From positions 1-64,000 of the forward strand of contig JAYEVG010000079.1 of NCBI GenBank assembly GCA_036346395.1: a stretch of 64,000 nucleotides of DNA, given 5' to 3'. The notes under the pieces were generated by a model. The model did not search any database, was not told the DNA's origin, and saw only the letters and a list, made by a program, of their open reading frames with translations. Of the stretch, positions 34,601 to 45,210 are shown in pieces (the first letter of the stretch is position 1; every line of letters begins with the position of its first letter). The DNA comes from Hsuehochloa calcarea (Eukaryota; Streptophyta; Magnoliopsida; Poales; Poaceae). The position numbers were made by a program, and so were the translations under genes.

Positions 34601-37600
34601 TATTCTCGTGTTACATGGATTTTCCCAATGTCTAATCGTGGTCAGTTTCTTGCGATCTATCGTAGCTTTGCAACGATGGTTCGTACTTAGTTTGATTTTC
34701 TCATCCGTACTTTTCGCTGTGATTGTGTTGGCGAGTACTGTTTTGGCGCTTTTAGGCAGTTTCTTTCTGAGCAAGGCACTCTTTACCAGTCTTTTTGCCC
34801 TGGTGCCTATGCTCAGAATGGGGTTGCTGAACGCAAACATCGTCATCTGATTGAGACTGTCCGCACTCTTCTCCTTGCCTATTACGTTCCACCACAGTTC
34901 TAGGCTGAAGCTGTTTCTACGGTTGTATATCTCATCAATATGCAGCCTTCCACTACTCGTAAGGGTGTCAGTCCTATAGAGCGTCTCTACTCTCGAGCCC
35001 CTCAATACACTTACCTTCGTGTTTTTGGCTGCACCTGTTTTGTTCTGCTGTAGCCTCAAGAGTGCACCAAACTGTCAGCTCAGTCAGTTGAGTATGTGTT
35101 TCTTGGTTATAGTTTTGAGCATAAGGGTTATCGCTGCTGGCAGTGGCGGAGCCAGGATTTGAGAGAGCCTCGGACCCAAAACTAAAAGGCTATAAGTCTA
35201 TAACTAATATCAAATACTATCAACACTGAGGTATAACAAAAGTAAAGCACAAATGCACAATCGAAATAAAATTTGAATTCGATGTTTAACGATACGAAAA
35301 AATAGATAAGACATAGCAAAAATGGGGGCAGTCACCAAATCAGAAATCACCAAATCAGTAAATCACCACAGACCACAGTCCACAGACAGCAGAGCCAATT
35401 AGCAAATCACCACATCCCACGAGCATGAGACAGCGATACAAGAGCCGAGCCGAGCTGAGCTGAAGGCGAGAGGTCGCCAAGAATCTGGCAATGGCGGCAA
35501 CACGCAGACAGCGCGGACGGCTGGCCAATGAATATGCAATATGATGATGATGAGGAGCGCTGACGAGAAATGGGGCGATGGCGAGGCGAGGAGCCGGCTG
35601 TGGCGGAGAAATGGGATTTGTGAGCAGCATGGGAGAAATGGGGTGGCGGGTGGGCCGGAGAAATGGTGGTGGCCACGGGCGCAGATCTGGCGAGGCGGGG
35701 GCGAGGGAACCAGCCGCGATGGAGAATGGGCCCAATGACCGCCGCCGCGCATCTGTCTGAGGAGTTAAGTGCCGGTGAAGAAATGGGGAGAGCGCGGCTG
35801 GGGGAATAAATGGCAGCGGGAGAATGGGGCGAGGCGTCGGGGCGCAGATCTGGGAGGAGGCACCAGGCAGGGAAGCCGCTGCCGGGAGATCACGGGCGCA
35901 GATCTGGGTGGGGAGGGGGAGAAATTGGGGGGTGGGGGGAGGAGGCGAGGAGGGGAGAACGGGGAGAGGAGGGAGGGAGAAATGGGGGCGGGAAGCTCGG
36001 AGGCGGTGGCGAAGAAGGGGTGTGGGGGAGTCGGGGCGTGGCCGGCCGTCTCGGGCCAGCCTAGAAGGCTAGGGCCTTTTACTGTGTATGATTTTTTTAT
36101 ATATCCTAAATTTTTTTCTATTGGTATTTTTTCTGGGCCTCGGGCCTGGCTGCTGGTATCCTTCTGCTCGACGGATCAGGATCTCATGAGACGTTGTCTT
36201 TGACGAATCTCGACCTTTTTTCTATTGAGATTCGGCTCCTTTTGTTTCCACCGTTGAGTCACTTTCATAGTTGTCTCTTTTTGACTCTTCACCTATTTCT
36301 CTACTATCACAGTCTTCCCCTGGTCTGTTTCGAGTATCGAGTTGTTCCTTCAGACTGCGCCTCCGGTCTTTTCGCAAAGATGACCTCTTGTTCTCGCAAA
36401 GACCACCGTCTCGTTTCTCTAGTATTCACTACTCTAGGCGTCCTCGTCCTTCCCCAGTCTCCTCTCCTAGTATCTTGCCGACACCCACATCTGATCTTCC
36501 TGATGATGCTCCTCATTACGTTCTTCGTGACCGGACGTCCCTTCGACCTCCTGATCGTCTTGGATTTGCTCCGATAGCTCATGCTTACTCTGTCACTGAG
36601 CCTAGTTCTTATGGTGACGTTACTCTTCATTCTGAGTGACAGCTCGCTATGGCAAAGGAGCTTGATGCCCTTCGACGTACGGAGACTTGGGATATTGTAC
36701 CGACACCTATGCATGCTCGTCCAATCATGTGCAAGTGGGTGTACAAGATTAAGAACCGGTCTAATGATACTATCGAGCGCTACAAGGCTCGTCTTGTGGC
36801 TCGTAGTTTTCAGCAGGAGTATGGTCGCAACTACGATGAGACTTTTGCCCTTATTGCCCATATGACCACTGTTCGCACTCTTGTTACGGTTGCTTCTGTT
36901 CGCCGGTGGTATATCTCTCAGCTGGATGTTAAGAATGTTTTTCTTATTGGTGTTTTGCATGAGGATGTCCACATGTAGTCATCACCTGGGTATTCTGTTC
37001 CTGATGGGTACGTCTAACGTTTTCGTCGTGCTCTTTATGGCCTCAAACAGGCTCCTCGTGCCTGGTTTGTGCATTTTACCTCTGTGATTACTGCTGTCGG
37101 TTTCACTGTTAGTTCCCACGATCCTGCTCTTTTTTTCCATGTCTCATCTCGGGGTAGGACGCTGCTTCTTCTGTATGTTAATGATATGCTTATCACTGGT
37201 GATGATTCCTCACTCATCACGTATGTAAAGAAGCATCTCAGTGAGCAGTTTTTGATGACTGATCTTGGTTCTCTTACGTACTTCCTTGGGATTGAGGTCT
37301 CTTCCATGTCTGAGGGCTACTACCTCTCCCAGCAGAAGTATGTCCAGGATCTTCTTGATCGGTCTGGTCTGACTGATACTCACACTGCTGAGACTCCTAT
37401 GGAGTTATCCCTACAGCTTCGTGCTATTGATGGTGATCTTCTTGAGGATCCTACTCGATATCGTCATCTTGTTGGGAATTTGATGTATCTTGTGAGCACC
37501 CATCCTGATATTGCTTATGTTGTTCATATCTTGAGTCAGTTCATAGCTCGTCCTACCCATCTTCACTACAGTCACATTCTTCGTGTTCTTCGCTACTTGC

Positions 37601-40600
37601 GTGGGACTATCTCTCGTTGTTTGTTTTTCCCTAGCTCTAGCTCCATATAGCTTCAGGCGTACCCCGATGCGACCTGGTCTAGTGATCCTTCTGATCGTCG
37701 TTTTTTTCTGCTTACTGTGTTTTTCTTGGCTCCTCTCTGATTGCCTGGAAGACTAAGAAGCAGACTGCAGTTTCCCGTTCGAGTGTAGAGGCTGAGTTGA
37801 GAGCTATAACAGCAGTGACAGCAGAGGTTACTTGGTTAAGGTGGCTACTTGCAGATTTTGAAGTGTTTATGATGGGATCTATGACTCTTTTGTCTGACAG
37901 TACATGTGCTATCAGTATTGCCTGGGACCCAGTGGAGCATGAGCTCACAAAGCACGTTGGTGTGGATACTTCATACACTCACTCACAGGCGTAGGAGGGA
38001 GTATTTGCTTTACAGTTTGTGCCATCAAAGTTACAGGTTGCTGACTTCTTCACGAAGCCACAGACTAGGGCAAAACATTTGTATTTTCTCTTCAAACTCA
38101 ATGTGTATGATCCACGATGAGTTTGAGGGGGGTGTTAGAATAGGACTCCTTGTATTTTCTTATTTGTATATGACAACCCCTTTGTACTCCCTATATATAT
38201 TGCCTATTGGTCCTCTTGAATAGATGCACAATATCCATAACAAAGAGGACCCCACTGAGAAACGCAATACCCAATGACTAATCCTTTGTAGGTGATGGGG
38301 TTTAGTTTACTACAGCTTACCTTTGCAGTAAAATTCCTTTCATATCTTTGTTTTGTTTTTTTTTCCTTCTGGTACATCGACCAGGAAGGAAATATTACTA
38401 CTGGATTTGATAAATAAGGAAAGTTCAAAATCTTGCTATTGTTATGTTTAGTATGCTGAATTATTCCTGATGCTGTGGCATTTTGATGCTAAAGTTTAAC
38501 CGTAGGCAATTGACTTTTCCATTATCACAAGCATTTTAAGTGTTTGCAGAATTGTTTGAAACACTTTCTAACAGGTGGCCTCCCTGGCCACTGTACCCAC
38601 CTATTAGTTATTGCTCAGAAAAGCTAATAGAAGTCTTTGTTTCTACAAATAGTAGAGTTCTTATCATACTGTCTAACTATGCACATTTTTGGTCCCCATT
38701 CTACACTTAGTGCCTTGCTAACATTGAGTAATGTACTTGCTACTTTTTCTGGACGAATGTGTTTTTTCTAATCTTCAATTTCCTTTTTGTTTTTGGAGCT
38801 CATGATATGTGGAAATTAATTTCTCACATCTATCCATATATCATTTATTAGTCTTAGCTAGTCTTGCGGTAATCTTTGCTCACCAAGCCATATGGCTTTC
38901 TATCTTCTCTTTTGCAAACCACTCTTGCCTCTTGTCAATGTTGTTACATCAATTTCATGATAATTAAGAAGCAGCCTTTCTCCATGTCATATTTTTAGAG
39001 ATTACTGACAAATTTCAGGTCCTATTGCTCCATGTACATGTGTTCCCCCAAGAATACACAATTACAAATATTTGCTTTGATTTCTTTAGGAGGAGAAGCT
39101 AAAGGAAAACCTGGCTATGAGCATCTGAATGATCCACTGCATGTCTTGATCGAGGCCGAGTTACCAGCCAATATCATTGATACAAGATTGAGACAGGCAC
39201 AAGAAATCATGGAAGAACTGCTAAAGCCAGTGGTAAGTATACCTTAAATTCTACCCACATGGATACTTTGTGTGTAACTATTATTATCACCCACGCTTTG
39301 CTGCGGATTTTTTGGTTGATGATTACTTTTACTATCAACACTAATGAAGGTATTCCTAGACTATTTATAATCTCCAAAGGGTCCCATAAAAGGATGCAAG
39401 CATACGGTTTTATAAACTTCCACCTTTCAAATAAAAGGTGTCTAATCAAAGCATTTCTGTCGGGACCCAAAAATACAATTCAGGAACTCTCTGTGTATTA
39501 TGAACTAGTCCCATATCAATAGCTAGCTCATACTGGAAACAGTCATGAAATACCATCCATTTATTCGATTTAACTAAAAAAAATTCAAAATAACAAATAG
39601 TAATAATAACAGGACCTTATGGTCAATGTTTACTTAACTTGCCACGCAGGGCTAAAGAAACAAACAAACTTTTGCAGCGGAACGGGAAAAACTTGGAAAA
39701 ACCGATCAACATGTCCACAGGCAATCGAGTGGAGAACACATCCTAAGCCGCAAAGCCTTCATGGTACTCTTGGTCATAGCACTCTTAAGCAGCTTGATAC
39801 TCTTCAACTGAGCAGTAGAATTTGAAGTACTCGTAGAACTCGATATTCCTTAGTTCTTTCTCGGTGACTGATCAACAATGATGTAAAGCCGTGAGTACAT
39901 AAGATACTCAGCAAACCGTTGGGAAACAGTATGCAAATAATATTCATGCAATGCTTGACAAAGGAATAGTTGTATGTTTCTTTTGCAGAACGCAGTATTG
40001 ACGATAAATATGATAAATAGATTGAAATATGTAATTAAAAAGAGTAGTAAATAAATAAACAATTGAACCCTAAACCCTTTGAAACAATCAGTGGACTTCC
40101 CATTCACTTCCCAACACAAACCACTAAGTGAATTACCCATTCACCAAATGAACATTATATTCATCAAGTGAACTTCCCATTCACACTCCGACACATTTTA
40201 TAAGAAATTCTACCTCTCGTGTAAAATTCCTAGACATATCCATAACCAAGGATGTGGCTATTCGAATAGGTCAATTAATACTCCACAGAGGTTGTACACT
40301 TTACCCACAAAATACAATCAACCGAATCAGAGTTGACCACAACAAAACCTTTCAGAAATTTAATCTCAACAATTGACTCTCATGTTGTACATAAAGCCGA
40401 CCCAACCTCATCGTTGGTGCGACGCACACCGTTGGACATGGAAACGATAACCTCGCCCATAGATGTGACTTTAGAAAGGGTACACACCTCCACCCATATA
40501 CTACCTAAGTAGTCAAATGCCAAAACTCCATAACTTACTAAGCTAGGCCTGTCTCATACAAAGCATATGGTTGTACGAAAGGTCCGGTTCAATGGCGCAT

Positions 40601-41633
40601 AAGATTAAGTGCTTGACAAGTCACTCAGGCGAGTCTACCACAAACCCACAACGTGTTATAATCACACCCTCAGTCCACAACTGCTCGCCCGAGCGAAAAT
40701 CATTTTGTTGAACCAAGACCAATGGCATACCCTGTTATGGTACACAAATTTTAACAACAGTGGCTAACCACCACGATTCCATATCTCATTAAGTCAAATT
40801 TAATCATTATGACATGTGATAGTGAACCCATCGTAACTAAGTTTGACTAAGTATCTGTACGATACCCATGTTGGTAATACAAATATGTCCAACTAAAATT
40901 ATCCATACTAGGGTGACAAATGATTCATGGCATTCAAATATCCAATGGAGGCACAATGACAATATGTGATAGTTAATCCCAAATCAAATTGTGTAAAAAT
41001 AGCATGCAATTGATATAAAACAATATACTTTTGAAACCATAGATTCAATATGATCAAAGGACTACGGCTTGTCTTGGTTTTGGATATGCTCCGTTACCAT
41101 TTTTGGATCTTCAAGATTTGCTTCTGCCTTCGGCTCCTGCTCCTTGAAACAAAACATCTAACGAGAGAAAACAACAGGCGAAGTACAAATAAATTCAAAA
41201 GAAAATTAAATAAAATCCAAAAATAATAAAACCAACTGTAAAAGAAAGAACTCAATTTTAGATGAGTTTAGGAATTTGATTGGACTGAATCGGAGTTCGG
41301 ACGAATAAGAACGGACTATCAGAAGATTGAAATTCACATGAAATAATGAAAATCAGAATTTCAGGATTTACTGGATTTATTTTTCTGAAGGAAAAGCGAT
41401 TAATTGCATCGACTGACGTCATCAAAGGAATTTCAGCTTGGAAAGAAAAGGAAATTAAATTAAATTTGATAAGTGGGTCCCACTGGCAGTGAGATGGTGT
41501 ATGGTGGAACATGTTTAGGCTCGGGTGGGTTTGGGTTGACCACATGGTTTTGACCAGGATGCCACATGGACTAACATAAGGGTAGAAGGACTGAGGTGGA
41601 GGGTGATGTGCCGCAGGAGGTGGAGATTGAGAT

Positions 41634-41679
<46 letters not shown>

Positions 41680-44600
41680 CAGAGGAAGTTGACCGACGGT
41701 GAGCTTGCGGTGGCGGTGAAGTGGCAAAATGGAATGCTGAGGTCAAGGGGAAGCTACTGGAGGTGGCGGCGCGGCAATAACGGCAATAGTCCGTCGACGG
41801 CGGTGACTTGAGCGGCGGCGGAGCCCACGGGTGCGGCGGCGATGGAGATTGAGTGGTGTTCGAAGAGAACAAAAGAGAGCACTGGGACGGGGAGGACAAG
41901 AGGATCACAGAGACGGGCTTGGAATGACCGGAAGTAGACTTAGCCAACAGCAATGCGAAGATGACCGGGGAACAAGAAGGTGACCAACGAAGTCATCTCG
42001 GCGGCAAAGAATCCAAGAGGAGGTGGGGGATTAGATGAGAAGGACATGGAGCACGTCGTGACGCGCACGGAAAATAAAGGAACTCACCGGAGGATTAGAT
42101 CGGCAAGGAGTGGCGACGGCCGGTTTTCGGACAAGGATGGAGTTGGCGACTCGATGGTTCCCTGGATTGATGACGAGCACCTTGTAGAACACGATGAGGC
42201 GAGTTCGATGGCGAAAACTATGCGTGGGGACGCTTGGTCGATGAAGATCTTCGGTGGAGAAGCTTGCGGCGGCGGCTTGACTCTTCGGCCGATTGCGGCG
42301 CAACGAGGGAGAGAACGGGGTCGGGGATTTAGGTTTTTGGTAGAGGAGGCACGGGCGAAGAATATGACGCGGGTTGGGGTCCTTTTATAGCGCCGGATGG
42401 AAGAAGACCAAGATGGAGCAGGCGGCTTCACGTGTTTGCTTTGGACACGGGATGGAGGTATCCAGGTAGAAGACGAAGCCGACGTGCTTGCTGCCAACTC
42501 GAGACCACCGGTCAGAGGAACAAGAAAAAGGAAAGGCTAAGACTGGGCTCACGCGTGCACAAGGAAGTGCGGGCCGAGAGGGAAAAATGGAAAAGAAGAT
42601 TGGGCTGAAAGGAAAAGAGGATGGGCCAAGAAAAAGGAATTGAGCCCAAAAGGATTTCTGAAATTAAAAAGGATTTCCAAATTTAGGAAAAGAGATTAAA
42701 TAAAACTGAGCTCAAATAAATAGCAAATAAATTCAGAAAATTCATAGAAAATTCCAAAAAATTCTCTGGAAAACCAAGAACTCAAATAAAAATAATTTTT
42801 AATTTAATTGAAGTTTAGATTATTCATATTAATTTTTTTTATTTATGAAAATTTAAATTAAGCTTTGACTTTAACAAGAAAATTCAAATGATTAGTTTTA
42901 TTTTTACAGCTTCAAAAACAAACCAAATTTTGGGATGTTACAATCTCTTGATTATTTAAGATCTAAGGGATAATATTTTAATTGAGTCTGATCTAATGGC
43001 TACAGTTTTGATGGTGATGTGGCACAATTAGAAGACTGCTATATGCAATTTTAGGTGTAAGGAGGATTGGCTAATGGTGCAGAAATATTACATGACTCCA
43101 TGTATTAACTTATTCTGAAAATTTTGATAATAGCACTTCAGATTTTATAATTAGGGAAAATGCCACCATGGAGGTCATGTTAGGAAAAATATCACTCCAA
43201 AACCTCCTTTAGGTGGTAAAATGCCATTACAGGCTATGTCATCAACTTTCCCTTCATCTATGTGCAATGGTGGTCACACAAAGTTGTGAACCTATTCACC
43301 CAAGTTCGAGTCTCACTTTTACCTTAAATTTGAAGTGTAGGGGAAATAAATCTTATCCCGTCACATCTAAAAAAATGTTTGTTGGTGTATACTACAACTA
43401 TTTACACCTCTGGATGTGTTGCCTTAAAATTAAGGGGCACCTCAACCCCAGGTACAAGTTTTGGTTGTTTGAATGAACCCTTATCTATTCGGTCTCCTGC
43501 CCGTTTTGGTTTTGCTGGTGCAGCTACTCATGAGCCTGTCTCCTATCAGGATGCTGTTACTCATCCTGAGTGGCAGCATGCCATGGCCGAGGAGATTGTC
43601 GCCTCGAGCGCATTGGTACTTGAGATCTTGTTCCTTTTCCATCTCTCTCGCCTCATCACCGTGGAACTATCTCGCCGTCTCTTCTTTCCACGCTTCACTC
43701 GTTCTGACTTCAGCTTATTTGGATGTTACTTGGGCGTGATCCTCCGATCACGGTCTATCTCACTTCATCGTGTTTTTCTTGGTGGTTCTCTTACTGCCTG
43801 GAAGACGAAGAAACAAACTGCAGTGTCCCGTTCGAGTGCAGTGGCTGAGTTGCGAGCTATGACTCTCTTGGCAGCAGAGATTACTTAGCTACGGTGGTTA
43901 CTTGAGGGTTTTGGTGTTTCTGTCACCACACCGACTCCTCTCCTGTCAAACAGTACAGGTGCTATCAGTATTGCCCGTGTCCCTGTGAAGCATAAGCTCA
44001 CCAAGCATATTGGTGTTGATGCTTCCTTCATGAGGTCTTGTGTGCATGATCAAGTGATTGCTCTTCAGTATGTACCTTCCGAGCTTCAGATAGCGGATTT
44101 CTTCACGAAGGCCTAGACTCGAGCACAACATGGCTTCTACCTCTTCAAACTCAGTGTTGTTGATCCACCATGAGTTTGAGAGGGGGGGGTGTTAGAGATA
44201 TATGTATAGTGTGTTATTCTCCATTGTTATGAGGGGTTATTTGCATATTCACCTCCTGTACTTTGTATATATATACTGACTCTTTGGCCTCTTGGAAATA
44301 TAAGTTGCTATTACTAACAGGGGAAAGCTAGCCCATAGACAAATTTGCCTTGTGAAAAGAGGCCTTTGATTTTCTTGCCCAGAAAGCATAGAGCTGAAGT
44401 ACATTATCTCAAAGCATAAATTCTCAATTTCAACGTATCAAGAACCGAAAATATGCTGGGCATGATTTTTTTCATCCCTCAAATCATTACTTTATTGAAT
44501 GCTTCCATTTATTGTCCAAAATGATTGTTTTGATTGCTTGGGTGCAAACCATATTTTCGTGGAATGTGGCACATCTAAGTCACAATACGCAGTACTCCAC

Positions 44601-45210
44601 TTTTCCTCCCAAACTACATAGTCATGGCATACCACATACATTGAATTGTATTTGTACCCTGATCGATCAATCCGGTATGCGGGGGGTTATGGTGAATCTG
44701 GTAAGTATGATGCAAATGTGGAGGCGATGAGCCAATGACGAAGGGCCCAAAGGCTGAAAGGGCCAGGTTTCAGACTTTCAGTTTTTGGTGCCGAACTGAT
44801 TCCCATTCCCCTCCAGTTAGAAAAAAAAAATATCATATTTGATGTCATAGAATTACTTTGTTTCTAGCATTTCATAAGGTAGCTTTGGCCAGATTTTCAG
44901 GCTATCTTCCGATAGCTCTTCTTGAGTAGTAATTTATCATTCTTTTATGCAATGTTTGTGTAAAGTAGTTTGTGTGTGTGTGTGTGTATAATCTTATTAA
45001 GAATTTACCTGCAGCTATGAATGACTTCCATATAAGACCCATTCTCGAAAAAAAAAATCCATGTAGGATGAATCGCAAGATTTCTATAAAAGGCAACAGC
45101 TGAGGGAACTGGCAATGCTGAATTCAACTCTGAGAGAGGATAGCCCTCATCCTGGAAGCGTCTCTCCATTCAGCAACGGTGGCATGAAACGTGCGAAACC
45201 GAGCCAGTAG
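28635..45210 (+). CDS. SPIN1: SPIN1-like KH-domain (STAR/Quaking-type) RNA-binding protein, seven exons, frameshifted in exon 6
   Basis: Exons: 28635-28714, 28841-28929, 30968-31119, 31357-31476, 31572-31688, 39090-39232, 45067-45210; every intron is GT-AG. The protein starts MSGLYSQGFSPARTLSPQIR, has a STAR-dimer-like N-terminal part (SQYLAELLAEHQKLGPF), and a KH domain from about residue 130 (YIVKKIIRLEV) with the GPRG loop at 156-159, and ends NGGMKRAKPSQ. With one more base in exon 6 the product would be 281 residues, the length of rice SPIN1, which binds nucleic acid and interacts with the E3 ligase SPL11 in flowering control. Exon 6 is 143 bases where 144 are expected: after exon 5 (phase 0) the frame hits TGA at 39126-39128, giving about 198 residues. 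It could be a real pseudogenising deletion or a sequence error. Introns 5 and 6 are 7.4 and 5.8 kb because of transposons. Confidence 0.85.
28930..30967 (+). other. Intron 2 of the SPIN1-like gene
   Basis: A 2.0 kb AT-rich intron. It shows no clear transposon edges or genes; open frames here are short and chance. Confidence 0.6.
32145..32256 (+). repeat. 5' LTR of the intronic copia element
   Basis: 112 bp, TGTTAGAATAGG..CCATAACA, followed at once by the primer site. It has a CTATATATATTG TATA-like segment. Confidence 0.9.
32257..32268 (+). other. Primer binding site of the copia element
   Basis: TGGTATCAGAGC, complementary to the 3' end of plant initiator methionine tRNA, directly after the 5' LTR. 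Confidence 0.9.
33090..33950 (+). pseudogene. Copia gag relic
   Basis: 33223-33639 encodes RERYQQGNDAQFFSLQRELE and LRQEDSSVDDFFRALASLWR, a UBN2-type copia gag. The zinc knuckle follows in another frame near 33685-33730: CNYCKNFGYDYQNC, where the expected His is Tyr. A stop precedes 33223 and a frameshift lies between capsid and knuckle. Gag would build the particle and bind RNA; this copy cannot. Confidence 0.8.
33950..35132 (+). pseudogene. Copia protease and integrase relic
   Basis: The protease region holds DSTYLTLVGSLIFPI and later the GAG-pre-integrase part YNLDQLHLPS, HHLGHLCES. The integrase zinc finger CQGCKLGKQLQLPYHSSE and core DLIHLDVRGPASILSKDGHK are in 34436-34690, with NGVAERKHRHLIETVR at 34819 onward. 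Stops lie at 34343, 34688, 34901 and 35051. The frame continues on the far side of the hAT-like insertion. Confidence 0.8.
35133..35140. repeat. hAT target site duplication GCTGCTGG, left
   Basis: Equal to 36149-36156, next to the CAGTGG end. Confidence 0.85.
35141..36148. mobile_element. Non-autonomous hAT-like element inside the copia integrase region
   Basis: 1008 bp, flanked by the perfect 8-bp direct repeat GCTGCTGG (35133-35140, 36149-36156), the duplication length of hAT elements. It starts CAGTGGCGGAGCCAGGATTT, a start common among plant hAT elements, and ends CCTCGGGCCTG; the inverted ends are short and imperfect. The interior (35400-36060) is GC-rich with GCGCAGATCTGG and GGCGGGG repeats and no transposase; open frames on both strands there are compositional. 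The copia frame is continuous across the site without it. Confidence 0.8.
36149..36156. repeat. hAT target site duplication GCTGCTGG, right
   Basis: Equal to 35133-35140. Confidence 0.85.
36157..38121 (+). pseudogene. Copia integrase end, reverse transcriptase and RNase H relic
   Basis: 36500-37650 encodes RT: MAKELDALRRTETWDIVPTP, CKWVYKIKNRSNDTIERYKA, RWYISQLDVKNVFLIGVLHE, ALYGLKQAPRAWF. The catalytic box reads YVNDM, where copia RTs have YVDDM, so one of the metal-binding Asp residues is lost. RNase H follows from 37740 (KTKKQTAVSRSSVEAELRAI, then ADFFTKPQTRAKH near 38045). Stops lie at 36639, 36978, 37014, 37650 and 37994. It ends shortly before a purine tract (TTTGAGGGGGG). Confidence 0.85.
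38133..38242 (+). repeat. 3' LTR of the intronic copia element
   Basis: 110 bp, preceded by the polypurine tract GAGGGGGG and followed by the target duplication AAGAG. Confidence 0.9.
38248..39089 (+). other. Intron 5 remainder between the copia element and exon 6
   Basis: AT-rich, no element edges seen. Ends in a pyrimidine tract and TTTAG, the acceptor of exon 6. Confidence 0.6.
39458..42942 (+). mobile_element. 3.5-kb solo LTR of a gypsy element in intron 6
   Basis: Starts TGTCGGGACCC and ends TTTTGGGATGTTACA, like the solo LTRs at 11685 and 15763. The flanks ATTTC (39453-39457) and ATCTC (42943-42947) match in four of five bases. It holds an (AG)n run (41639-41676) and GC-rich open frames at 41258-42500 on both strands with no recognisable domain. 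There is no primer site, polypurine tract or pol. It is in the intron of the SPIN1-like gene, so it lengthens the primary transcript. Confidence 0.7.
41639..41676. repeat. (AG)n microsatellite
   Basis: About 19 uninterrupted AG units. Confidence 0.95.
43460..44319 (+). mobile_element. Truncated copia element in intron 6, related to the intron 5 copy
   Basis: 43460-43600 encodes the start of RT (SPARFGFAGAATHEPVSYQD), then a large internal deletion joins it to the RNase H end (LTAWKTKKQTAVSRSSAVAE at 43793, later VPSELQIADFFTKA). That order and the similar RNase H sequence match the copia element of intron 5. A purine tract (GAGAGGGGGGG) precedes a 130-bp LTR at 44190-44319 (TGTTAGAG..ACTAACA). 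No 5' LTR is present; the 5' edge is not fixed. Confidence 0.75.
44190..44319 (+). repeat. 3' LTR of the truncated copia element
   Basis: TGTTAGAGATATATG..TTACTAACA after a purine tract. It differs from the LTR of the intron 5 element, so it is a related but distinct family. Confidence 0.7.

Larger units (their letters stand above)
32145..38242 (+). mobile_element. Complete but dead Ty1/copia element in intron 5 of the SPIN1-like gene
   Basis: LTRs at 32145-32256 and 38133-38242 have TGTTAG..AACA ends and flank an internal part with a primer site, gag, integrase, RT and RNase H in copia order. The perfect target duplication AAGAG (32140-32144, 38243-38247) proves the edges. The LTRs differ at nine positions and one 2-bp indel over about 110 bases, so the insertion is not recent. 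Short LTRs suggest the Ale/Retrofit-like group. Internal stops and a hAT-like insertion (35141-36148) make it inactive. Same orientation as the host gene; its LTR poly(A) signals could affect splicing or read-through. Confidence 0.9.

Noticed and set aside
35355..36203. Pro/Ser- and Gly/Arg-rich open frames
   Set aside because: They are within the hAT-like element, compositional, and lack domains.
39032..39247. Continuous open frame covering exon 6 of the SPIN1-like gene, suggesting no frameshift
   Set aside because: The frame is open only because it begins in the intron; joined to exon 5 at phase 0 the frame differs, and no other AG restores it.
41258..42497. Open frames of up to 231 residues
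   Set aside because: They are inside the intron 6 solo LTR and include the (AG)n repeat; no domain.
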